Of a stretch of 64,000 nt of DNA, positions 1-7,346 are shown one piece after another (within the stretch, counting starts at the first letter, position 1; each line of letters opens with the position of its first letter). The position numbers and the translations under genes are program-made. The notes under the pieces are model-generated. The model was not told the origin of the DNA. It worked only from the letters and a program-made list of their open reading frames with translations, and ran no database searches. This stretch comes from Chromobacterium alkanivorans (GTDB lineage Bacteria; Pseudomonadota; Gammaproteobacteria; Burkholderiales; Chromobacteriaceae). Location of the stretch: the NCBI RefSeq assembly GCF_016937655.1, contig NZ_JAFHKL010000004.1:62001-126000 (forward strand). The letters are read 5' to 3'.

Positions 1-7
1 GATCACG

Positions 8-389
8 GTGGATTTCGCGCTGAAAGCTGCGGACGTGGTTGCTATAATGCAGCATGTGCAGGCCTTGCGCGGGACACCGCAACGGATTCAGGTCGACAAC
101 GGCAGCGAGTTTATTTCCCTGGCGCTGGACCAGTGGGCCTATGAGCAAGGCGTCACACTGGATTTCTCACGACCAGGAAAACCCACGGATTAATGCCTTT
201 ATCGAGTCATTTAACGGCAGTCTGCGCGACGAGTGCCTGAATGTGCATTGGTTTCTATCGCTGGACGACGCACGTGACAAGATCGAGCGTTGGCGGCAGG
301 ATCACAACGAATTCAGGCCGCACAGTTCGCTGGGCGACCAGACCCCGAGCGGGTTCCGGCTCGCCCATCTTGAAGCCCGGGATCTCTAA
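8..389 (+). pseudogene. IS3-family transposase (OrfB) C-terminal fragment, frameshifted
   Basis: This is the end of an rve-type integrase-core transposase. The first frame gives 'RIQVDNGSEFIS' (the second catalytic Asp region) and runs to 'SRPGKPTD'. The second frame resumes with 'NAFIESFNGSLRDECLN' (the Glu-containing motif of IS3-type OrfB) and ends at a TAA at 387-389. One extra T near 190-191 breaks the frame exactly between 'PTD' and 'NAFIE', which are contiguous in intact IS3-family proteins. The N-terminal part lies outside the window. The element looks dead as it stands, unless the frameshift is a sequencing error. Confidence 0.85.
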
Positions 390-469
390 GTCAGACCGCT
401 CGGTTAGTTGGGAGGAGGTCAAATTAAGCCCGGACTCTAAAGCTCTATGCTACTTAAACCGGGGGGACC

Positions 470-658
470 TCGTGCCCATCCGCACTGATTGGCGCATCCA
501 ACGTCTTCGAGCTGGCCGTGGCTGCTCCCATCAGTCTGTTTGGATTCCACTCGGGTGCAGCGCTGGCTACGGTAGTGGGGGTGCTGAATGAAGTCCTGAT
601 GATGCTGCAGGTGCTCAAGGTCGTGAATCAGAGCAAGGGTTGGTACGGGCGAGCATAA
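470..658 (+). pseudogene. C-terminal remnant of an ACR3-type arsenite efflux permease
   Basis: One frame reads '[15 protein letters not shown]', then '[17 protein letters not shown]', and ends '[12 protein letters not shown]' at a TAA at 656-658. From memory this is the conserved last transmembrane part of Acr3 arsenite permeases ('[30 protein letters not shown]'). Only about 57-60 codons remain, with no start codon and no signal for translation. The upstream neighbour is the end of the IS3-type element, so insertion or an IS-linked deletion probably removed the rest. No arsR or arsC is visible here. Confidence 0.7.
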
Positions 659-834
659 GCAACGCGGGAACTACTTGAAGCGACGAAATGGCTGCTTTCC
701 ATGGGAAGGCGGCCATTTATATTTCTGAAAGAAGTGTTTTTCTGGCCGGAAAGCTATTGATATGTCAGCCCCCCTGCAGTCGCTTGGCCAGAGCAGGATG
801 CTACTCGCCCAAGTAAAGCAAAGCTTGAAATAAG

Positions 835-860
835 AAAGGCACTACACATGTAGCGCCTTT
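835..860 (-). terminator. Hairpin terminator downstream of the H-NS-like gene
   Basis: An imperfect inverted repeat (AAAGGCACTACA / TGTAGCGCCTTT, one mismatch) lies about 20 nt after the stop of the H-NS-like gene. T-rich sequence follows on both sides, so it may act in both directions. Confidence 0.6.
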
Positions 861-882
861 TTAATATCCGTCTTTGATCAGT

Positions 883-1197
883 TCAGATTGCCAAGTCTTC
901 CAAGCTAAAACCTTCATCTAGCTGAGCCTGTACCCAGGCTGGCTTACGGCCACGACCAGTCCAAGTCTGGGACTCATCATTCGGGTTCTTGTACTTGGCT
1001 TCAACTGGCTTACGTACAGTAGTAGTAGCTTTACTGAGCACATCATCCAAACTCAGGCCATACGACTTAGCCAGTTCCAGGATCTGCTTCTTGGCATTAG
1101 CCTTCTCTTCTGTCTCACGACGGCTAATTTCAGCATCAACGGCCTTCAGCAGATCCTGTAGTTCAGTAAAGCTCTTAGCTTGCAATTCCATGATCAT
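883..1197 (-). CDS. H-NS family DNA-binding protein
   Basis: A 104-residue nucleoid protein of the H-NS/BpH3/MvaT-like class. The N-terminal half is a charged coiled-coil oligomerisation region ('LQDLLKAVDAEISRRETEEK'). The C-terminus has the H-NS DNA-binding signature 'YKNPNDESQTWTGRGRKPAWV', with the TWTGRGRKP loop that reads AT-rich minor grooves. It starts ATG-ATC-ATG; a weak purine-rich site (GTAGAGAATA) fits the first ATG. It lies in an AT-rich island, where such xenogeneic-silencer paralogues are common; that it silences the island is inference. The chromosome probably carries others. Confidence 0.88.
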   Translation of the reverse strand: MIMELQAKSFTELQDLLKAVDAEISRRETEEKANAKKQILELAKSYGLSLDDVLSKATTTVRKPVEAKYKNPNDESQTWTGRGRKPAWVQAQLDEGFSLEDLAI

Positions 1198-1308
1198 TAT
1201 TCTCTACTCAAAAATTCATCAATGTAGCTAGGCTAGACCAGCCATGGTAATAAATCAAATTTAAAAGTAGATGACATCACTTACATGAAGAGTTGCAAGC
1301 CAGCTTGT

Positions 1309-1977
1309 CTACCGCTGGCTATAGCCAAATGCATGCAAGCCATTACCAAAGTATTTAGTTGCCACTTTGGTCAGATAGCTGGCTCTATAGAAGAAATCTC
1401 CCCAGGTGCAGGGATCATTCCGTAACAGGCAGTAGCTAGACTGACGAGGAATTTCAACCAGGCCAGCTACCTGCTCCACACTGACCCTCAACGCACTAGC
1501 CAATGCCCCTTCCAGTCTGTTGAAGATATTTTCCCTACCTTGCTCATACTTGCCTACGGTGCAGTAGGCATCGTTATTCAGCAGGAATACCAAGTGGTAA
1601 TGAGGCTTACCATCATGTCCTACTTCCCGTGCCCATGCATAACGCACGACACAGGGATGGCTTCTGCCATAGTTAGCAGCAGATACTTTACGTGCATGGT
1701 TGATCTTTGCAATGAATGAAGCAAGAAAGCGCTGAATGACTTCATTGCTATTATAGATTTCATAGCTCATCAAATCATCAGGAAATCTGATATCTACCCT
1801 GAATGCAAAGACCCTATTGTAATCAGCAAGTGCAGCATGCATCGCTTGCTGCAATCCAGCTAGGTATTCAGTGATGAGCGGCCCTTTGTCCGTCATGACA
1901 GGCAGATTGTTGAAGTGTGGTTGGTAAAATAGGGTCTGGTTGGTATTTGCAGCATTACGGATCATTTTAAGCTCCAA
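1309..1977 (-). CDS. Inovirus Gp2-like / YagK-YfjJ C-terminal domain protein, possible HUH-type replication protein
   Basis: A 222-residue protein like those annotated 'inovirus-type Gp2' or YagK/YfjJ C-terminal domain. The central stretch 'WAREVGHDGKPHYHLVFLLN' has an H-x-H pair after a hydrophobic strand, as in HUH rolling-circle nucleases. A later segment ('CTWGDFFYRASYLTKVATKY') holds several Tyr residues that could be catalytic. The family assignment is by eye and the HUH reading is inference. It is transcribed with the downstream H-NS-like gene and upstream YfjI-like gene on the same strand, but with gaps of 111 and 490 nt, so a single transcript is uncertain. Confidence 0.7.
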   Translation of the reverse strand: MELKMIRNAANTNQTLFYQPHFNNLPVMTDKGPLITEYLAGLQQAMHAALADYNRVFAFRVDIRFPDDLMSYEIYNSNEVIQRFLASFIAKINHARKVSAANYGRSHPCVVRYAWAREVGHDGKPHYHLVFLLNNDAYCTVGKYEQGRENIFNRLEGALASALRVSVEQVAGLVEIPRQSSYCLLRNDPCTWGDFFYRASYLTKVATKYFGNGLHAFGYSQR

Positions 1978-2467
1978 GAGGTAGGTTTCATAACCTGAAC
2001 ACTTGAAGTATTTTTTTACTTACTGTACTAGCCAATTGGCACGTCACATTACGTGCCTATACTAGCCAGTTAGCAAGCTCATACCTGTGCTAGGGCACCG
2101 CATGCTTAGCTACAGATACATAACTAGCTTTATATTACCAATACCTACATCACGTAACTAGAAAATCTATTAGCAAGCCTATTAAATTTACTATATATAA
2201 TTGAAATTCAAGTCGTAAATACATTTTTTCAACTCCACTAAAATATTAAATCAATTCAAACATTAAAAATTCACTTGTCATTTTGATGTATTTAGTGGAG
2301 CTACCAAGAAGCCCATGAGAGTAAAGATTGCCTGCATTTCCATCTCTAACTCAGACTTCCACATGACTACACTACTACTGTAGCTATGTAGTGATTTAAA
2401 GTAACTCATCATTTGATGGATTTTGTTTAAAATTAACATTGCACAAAGCATTTGTGCAAATTAAATA
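1978..2467. other. AT-rich 490-bp intergenic region with small repeats, possible replication or promoter region
   Basis: I see no gene here. The sequence is very AT-rich and contains a 7-bp inverted repeat, GGCACGT-N6-ACGTGCC, at 2038-2057. Two near-repeats of ACTAGCCA(A/G)TT(G/A)GCA flank it. It lies directly upstream of the Gp2-like gene, where a rolling-circle origin or an autoregulated promoter would be expected. That role is inference. Confidence 0.4.
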
Positions 2468-4207
2468 TCATTGAGAATTGTTCTTAACAAATTCTACATC
2501 TACAGTAATGTTTCCCAAGCATTCCTTAGTAGCCTTCTCTTGTAGTTCCTTTTGAACATATGAAAGATCATTGCTGTTAACAGCACCGTTTACAGTAACT
2601 ACAGAAGGTTTCGTAACTTGTTGCTGATCATTTTCTTGATAATTAAAAGTGCGTAGATGCTGATCTAAAATTGGCGTAGAACTAGGAACTGGTCCACTAC
2701 CATATGGAACGGGAGGTCTACTGGGGTAGAGGTCACTTAACCCATACACATCAATAATAGAATGGATACTTTGCTCATGAAACGGATATAAAACAATTAA
2801 TGCCCCCTTCTTTCCGGACAGGACATTAATTACCCTACGAGATTCTAATATATTTATTGCCTCTGTTAATTCCGCAGCCTTCCCTTTAAATCCTGCATAA
2901 TTTTGCAAATCCCTAAAGCTATAAATTCCATTCTTTAGCGTGGGATATGTGTATCGTGACCACGATGCCTTTTCCAGCCAATCATTTAACTTTTTTGCAA
3001 ATCGCTCCCCAGCTGAAATATCTGATCTCAGATATTTGGAGAAAATATTTTCATAATTTACCGCATACCAAGAACACAAATCAATCGCATTTTTTACATG
3101 GTCTTCAATTATTTCATTTTCATTGCAAAAATACTGAAACAATGCGGCAATTCTGGATGCATGCTGAACCAGCCTACGATAGAATGTTTCAATCTCTACA
3201 GGCACATGCTTTTCTTTTATTATATTGTTTATTTTTTGCTGAAATTCTTCAAATTGCAATTTTGATTTTCTTGAGAATTCCAAACAGATTCTATCTCTAA
3301 AATCAACATCACCTTTTCTTAGTATTTCGTAAATTCTATTATTAAATTTAATTAAACACGGCTCTGGAATTTCATCAATAATACTTGCTGCCTCTTGTGG
3401 AATCTCATGACCACCCTGAAATGAAACCAAAAACCTGGAAAGCAACCCTGAGCTAAATGCCTTCTTACCACGCAGATCCATAAATTCATGAAATGGATCT
3501 GATTGAGTCATTATGGAAATTGTCAATCTCGGGTGATACGGCTTCCTATCGCCTTTAATAAGGCCCATCGCTTGATCTTCACCACTCCAGAAACTACTTA
3601 AAATGCCAGGTTGGCCAAAAGCCTCACTCAATACCAAATGACCAGCCTCTGGTGAAATAATAGCAGCAACTCCATCACTAACCAGAGCTTCATGTAACTT
3701 TTGGGAGGTTATTTGAGCATAGCAAATAGTTTTTTGCTTACCTTGGATTGGCTTTCTCAAACCATGTGCAATCAATTCGTCATTTAATAATTTATAATCA
3801 TCCGTACCACGTACTAGCTTTCTTAATTCATTTTTTATTGATACACCTTCATTCTTCCAAGCCCCCGTCTGAGCATCCAGTAAAATCTTGTCTACTGTGA
3901 CACTCTGATTGTACTCCTCTTCAAATTTTGCAACTCCCCTAAAAAAACGCTCGTTTGCAATTGATTTCCCACGACTCGCATTACTAACTACCCATAAAAA
4001 CAAACCACATGATGCAGCAGGAAAGTTCGGAAATTTAACATTAATTTTTCCTTGGCACGCTGTGGATATTGCAGAAAGTGCAGCATGCGCAGCAAGATCC
4101 ATAGGAATCTTTAAATTATTGGCAACTTCTTTAACAGCATCAGAAATAAGTGGGGGTAGGAAATCAACTGGATATGGCGATTCTGGGATCGAATTTTGAT
4201 TAGCCAT
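2468..4207 (-). CDS. YfjI-family / DUF3987 protein (putative primase-helicase-like ATPase of a satellite element)
   Basis: A 579-residue protein resembling YfjI/DUF3987 proteins of P4-like and other integrative elements. The N-terminus ('PYPVDFLPPLISDAVKEVA', then 'AAHAALSAIS') matches the family opening. 'WVVSNASRGKS' at about residues 70-80 is a Walker-A-like loop. 'LSEAFGQPGILSSFWSGEDQ' and 'GLLSRFLVSF' follow in the order typical of the family. The last 80 residues are low in similarity and polar. ATG at 4207 is preceded by AAGGA at good spacing. It overlaps the upstream gene by 8 nt, which suggests coupling. Many relatives act in replication of mobile elements; function here is inferred. 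Confidence 0.75.
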   Translation of the reverse strand: MANQNSIPESPYPVDFLPPLISDAVKEVANNLKIPMDLAAHAALSAISTACQGKINVKFPNFPAASCGLFLWVVSNASRGKSIANERFFRGVAKFEEEYNQSVTVDKILLDAQTGAWKNEGVSIKNELRKLVRGTDDYKLLNDELIAHGLRKPIQGKQKTICYAQITSQKLHEALVSDGVAAIISPEAGHLVLSEAFGQPGILSSFWSGEDQAMGLIKGDRKPYHPRLTISIMTQSDPFHEFMDLRGKKAFSSGLLSRFLVSFQGGHEIPQEAASIIDEIPEPCLIKFNNRIYEILRKGDVDFRDRICLEFSRKSKLQFEEFQQKINNIIKEKHVPVEIETFYRRLVQHASRIAALFQYFCNENEIIEDHVKNAIDLCSWYAVNYENIFSKYLRSDISAGERFAKKLNDWLEKASWSRYTYPTLKNGIYSFRDLQNYAGFKGKAAELTEAINILESRRVINVLSGKKGALIVLYPFHEQSIHSIIDVYGLSDLYPSRPPVPYGSGPVPSSTPILDQHLRTFNYQENDQQQVTKPSVVTVNGAVNSNDLSYVQKELQEKATKECLGNITVDVEFVKNNSQ

Positions 4208-4958
4208 TATTTTTCCTTAGTGCAAGCTCAACAGCATTTAATGGCCAAGCAAGCCTTCTATTGGAAAGTTTAATCGGCCTAACCCCGCAATAATTCTCGT
4301 TTATGCTATAAGCCTTCAATATCGTCTGAGGCATTACGTTTAATCCGTTAGCAAACTCTTCTGTTGTAAGATGCTGTCTATATGGATTAATTTTTAACTT
4401 TCCCACATCACTATCAGAGGAAATAGAAACTAATGCATTAGCACTTGCATGTTGTTGTTTATTAATTTTCCGATCTATTAGATCTAGTTTTTTAATTATA
4501 ACGTCCAACGGCTCTTTTGCTTGTGAAGCATATTCCGCTATTTCAAAGGGGACCGGCGCATTAATAGAACCTAATGAATTTTTGAAAATACTGATCCAGA
4601 TGAATGAGCTGGAAACTGCATAGCGTTCCTGAATCTCGTCTTCGATACACCAGTTGATAAAATCGAGAGGGACCACGTGAGAAGGAGAGCTGCCCTCATC
4701 TGCGCACCAATCATTCCATTGCCGCAAGATAATGCCAGCCTCATAAAACGGAGTGTTTCCACTTCCAATAATGGGGTTCCCATCAAGACTAGTACCGCCC
4801 GTTGTAGGGATGGCTTCACAATCGCATGGAGGGTGGACTCCGGCAAGCAGCATTGCTCCCATAACGGGAGTCCAACTTTGCATATCCAAGTATTTCTGTA
4901 TGGTTTTAAGGAGCTGCAGACTTGCTGTTATCTGATCTGCTGGGGATGTGTTTTGCAT
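4200..4958 (-). CDS. Unrecognised island protein with C-terminal HTH-like segment
   Basis: A 252-residue protein I cannot name. The start is taken at ATG 4958 (MQNTSPADQ), because AAGAGG lies just upstream; an in-frame start 21 codons earlier lacks this. The central part is hydrophilic with many Trp and Cys residues. The last 55 residues ('LTTEEFANGLNVMPQTILKA' onward, then 'RLAWPLNAVELAL') resemble a MerR/excisionase-like winged helix. Its position between the integrase and the YfjI-like gene is where satellite elements often carry an AlpA- or Cox-like regulator, so a regulatory or excision role is possible but unproved. Its stop overlaps the next gene. Confidence 0.65.
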   Translation of the reverse strand: MQNTSPADQITASLQLLKTIQKYLDMQSWTPVMGAMLLAGVHPPCDCEAIPTTGGTSLDGNPIIGSGNTPFYEAGIILRQWNDWCADEGSSPSHVVPLDFINWCIEDEIQERYAVSSSFIWISIFKNSLGSINAPVPFEIAEYASQAKEPLDVIIKKLDLIDRKINKQQHASANALVSISSDSDVGKLKINPYRQHLTTEEFANGLNVMPQTILKAYSINENYCGVRPIKLSNRRLAWPLNAVELALRKNNG

Positions 4959-5132
4959 AAGTAAATCCTCTTGTCCACTACCATCGGTTCTACTGACGGC
5001 GACGCACATTGCGTGCGCCAACAGTAGTCAGGAACATGCCAAGAAGATTGTACTGCTGTGAGGTAAATATCTGTAAGGAAAATGTGGGAATCTGCATGCA
5101 AATACAAAGTAATCTTTGCAAATAGCACAACT

Positions 5133-6476
5133 TCAGTCCACTGATGACTGAAATGGGATACCTGCTTGTTCAAGCATCCAAGTTTCGATCTTGTCGTGCC
5201 ACATGCGTAACAAGTCCAATGGCCTGCGCCGGTAATGCTTTTCTGCAATAGCGGACGGCTTGTGGCCTTGGATCTGAGCTACAACACCAACAGGAACTTC
5301 AACCCACTCCGAGAGTGTCCCGAACGATCGTCTCAGCCCATGAAGGGTAATGTGCGGTAACTCAGCAGTCTGAAGCGCTTCATTATGCGCAATCCGTGGC
5401 TCTGCAATTTTTCCATCAGCAGACGTCTTACTATGAAAAACCCAAGGCGAAGGTGCCCAAGATTTACCCATTTTCTGCAGGGTCAACAACCTGCGCTTAC
5501 TTGGTAGCGTTTCATTGTATTCTTTCAAGATCATCAATAGTCGCGCAAGGTAAGGTGTAAGCGGTATTGTTCTTCCCCCAGTGCCTTCCACTTTGTCATC
5601 AAGTACAAGTTGCCGCCAACGAAAATCCACATCCTCCCAGCGTAGCCCGGCTAACTCTTCACGTCTTGCACCTGTAATCAACAAGCCTTGCAAATAGGTA
5701 CTGATAACAGGATTGGGATGGCTTCTAACGGCACGGAACCAAGCAGCTAGCTGCTCTCGCTGCAAACAATCCACTTTCATTTTTGGCTTGGGTAAATGTT
5801 CTCGTATTCGCTTATTCGTGCACACTTCTGGGGATGCCAACCCTTCGTAATCAACTTGCTCTTGGCTCCAGGTAATAAAAGCTTTCAGCAATGAGAAGGC
5901 AAGCCTAGCCCTTGCAGGACGAGACTTCACTTCCACAGCAAGCCATGCATCTACAGTGTCTTTAGTAAGCTCAGAAAGACGTAAGACCATCAGAGATGCT
6001 AATGGCCCAGGCACAATCTGCCGCTTACCTTTAAGTGCCATGCGACCACCTGGCTCTGCCAGACGCATGTGGTCTTGCAGATGACGATCGGACCACTTAT
6101 CTTTCCGATTGAGTAAATACTGCTCCCAAGCCTCCCTGACAAGCATATCTTGTCGCATGGACTCTGCACGCCTTGCCTCATGCTTAGCTTGCATTTCCGC
6201 ACGAACTTCACGCGGATCTTTACCTTCATCCACCAATGTTCTCAGCCGCGCAGCTTCTGTTCGAGCCCTACCAAGCTCCCAGGCGCGAGCATCACCAATT
6301 GTCACCCTAATTGTCTTCCCGAAGAGGCGGGACTCAAAGATGTATGCTCTGGCACCTGTTGAGGTCACACGAAGACCAAACCCCTGCGTCTTCGCATCCC
6401 AGTAGATAGTTTGCCGCTTCTCTGGATCACATTTAAAGCTTTCGACCCGGGCTGCCGTAAAATTCTGCTTGCTCAA
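5133..6476 (-). CDS. Tyrosine site-specific integrase (P4-like, DUF4102 N-terminus)
   Basis: A 447-residue integrase that recombines the element with a tRNA-linked attachment site. The N-terminal arm-binding domain (about residues 1-95) has the DUF4102 pattern 'YWDAKTQGFGLRVTSTGA'. The catalytic core shows Arg in 'TGARREELAGLRW', the box 'HITLHGLRRSF' (H-x-x-R), 'QGHKP' and the nucleophile Tyr in 'EKHYRRRP'. All expected catalytic residues are present, so the enzyme may be active. It reads away from the 49-bp tRNA-3'-end repeat 157 bp upstream, the usual layout of an integrase next to its att site. Confidence 0.93.
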   Translation of the reverse strand: MSKQNFTAARVESFKCDPEKRQTIYWDAKTQGFGLRVTSTGARAYIFESRLFGKTIRVTIGDARAWELGRARTEAARLRTLVDEGKDPREVRAEMQAKHEARRAESMRQDMLVREAWEQYLLNRKDKWSDRHLQDHMRLAEPGGRMALKGKRQIVPGPLASLMVLRLSELTKDTVDAWLAVEVKSRPARARLAFSLLKAFITWSQEQVDYEGLASPEVCTNKRIREHLPKPKMKVDCLQREQLAAWFRAVRSHPNPVISTYLQGLLITGARREELAGLRWEDVDFRWRQLVLDDKVEGTGGRTIPLTPYLARLLMILKEYNETLPSKRRLLTLQKMGKSWAPSPWVFHSKTSADGKIAEPRIAHNEALQTAELPHITLHGLRRSFGTLSEWVEVPVGVVAQIQGHKPSAIAEKHYRRRPLDLLRMWHDKIETWMLEQAGIPFQSSVD

Positions 6477-6519
6477 AATTTATCCATGTAGGCAATATGT
6501 AGGCAAATCGTATTCCATC

Positions 6520-6620
6520 AGATCAATGAGAGTCAATGAAGAATCAGAGAAAAAATTCAATTTTTCCATATATTTCATCAAGTTAAGAAGTGAAATCAAT
6601 GTAGATCAAAACAGATCAAT
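6520..6620. promoter_or_regulatory. Repeated AGATCAA(T/A) motifs between integrase and att site
   Basis: AGATCAAT at 6520-6527, AGATCAAA at 6603-6610 and AGATCAAT at 6613-6620 lie between the integrase start and the att repeat; the last two are spaced 10 bp, one helical turn. A tandem GTAGGCAA repeat is at 6488-6506. Such spaced repeats are what arm-type integrase or excisionase sites look like. The role is inferred from position only. Confidence 0.35.
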
Positions 6621-6630
6621 AATTAGTTCT

Positions 6631-6681
<51 letters not shown>

Positions 6682-6685
6682 AATG

Positions 6686-6713
6686 AAAAGGGTCAGCGCA
6701 AGCTGACCCTTTT
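6686..6713 (+). terminator. Rho-independent terminator after att copy 1
   Basis: A perfect 12-bp stem (AAAAGGGTCAGC / GCTGACCCTTTT) with a GCAA loop lies 4 nt after the tRNA CCA. This is the usual position of a tRNA terminator, suggesting that the whole tRNA tail plus terminator was carried in as a unit. Confidence 0.85.
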
Positions 6714-6718
6714 CCGTT

Positions 6719-6859
6719 TTAGGCTTGTGGCGCATTTGTACCGAGCCCCATCACCGCGTCAATGGTCCGGGCATGGCCAGCCAGGTTCGCCGGACTCAAA
6801 TGGGCGTACCGCTGCACCATCTGCACCGACTTCCACCCACCCATTTCCTGCACCACATT
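6719..6859 (-). pseudogene. C-terminal remnant of a second tyrosine integrase
   Basis: The minus strand encodes 'VVQEMGGWKSVQMVQRYAH', then 'LSPANLAGHARTIDAVMG' and ends 'GTNAPQA' at a TAA (6721-6719). 'EMGGWKS' and 'RYAHLSP' are the last conserved box and the catalytic Tyr of phage-type integrases. Only about 46 codons remain. Similarity ends at about 6857-6859, where an IS-end-like sequence (TGAATCGCCCC) begins, so truncation by an IS is likely. It differs in type from the intact integrase at 5133-6476, which points to a different, older element at the same tRNA. Confidence 0.8.
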
Positions 6860-7346
6860 GAATCGCCCCTCTGAATCGCCCCGGTTTCTCTAGACCCTCT
6901 AGGCTCAGCGGGGTGGAATGACTGATTTTTTTTGAGCGATTTTAAAAATTGAATGGCATGAGAAAAGTGGTATGCAAATTATCTAGCGGTCGAAGATAAA
7001 TTCTTCTTTCCAGAGATATTTGCTGAATATCCAACCAAACAGGATGTCAAGCACCGCCTCGTGAGACCGCACGCAGTGCGGGGGTCAGTGCTTGACATCC
7101 TGTTAGTGGTAAACGCTTAATCTTCGTCAGCCTCCCGGAGCGGGGAGCTCAGAAAAGCTTCAGAATGCCTTTTAATGATGTAACTTCACTCTTTATTTTG
7201 GCATATACCAAGAGATAATGAACTGCTTCTAACCAACAAGCTAGCATGGCGTTAACTTGACTTATTAGGATAATCCCACAAGATACTGTGCTGCAATAGA
7301 TATTGGCAGAGTTACATCTGCTTGACTATCGTCTTCAGGAAGAACA
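6857..7346. other. 490-bp gene-free stretch with a possible IS end
   Basis: I see no gene. TGAATCGCCCC occurs twice (6859-6869 and 6872-6882), followed by CGGTTTCTCTAGACC, which resembles the terminal sequence of some IS3-family elements of Betaproteobacteria (from memory). No transposase reading frame accompanies it. The large inverted repeat at 7038-7104 is listed separately. A ribosome-binding site for the next gene (AGGAAG) is at about 7337-7342. Confidence 0.45.
7038..7104. repeat. Perfect 17-bp inverted repeat with an inner hairpin
   Basis: AACAGGATGTCAAGCAC at 7038-7054 is exactly complementary to GTGCTTGACATCCTGTT at 7088-7104. The 33-nt spacer contains a smaller hairpin (CCGCAC-GCA-GTGCGG). 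There is no T-run after it. It lies about 240 bp upstream of the HEPN-like gene. It could be a transposon or integron-like end pair, an operator, or a structured RNA. Confidence 0.75.

Noticed and set aside
241-591. 116-codon ORF overlapping the IS and ACR3 remnants
   Set aside because: It is out of frame with both recognisable protein fragments and has no similarity.
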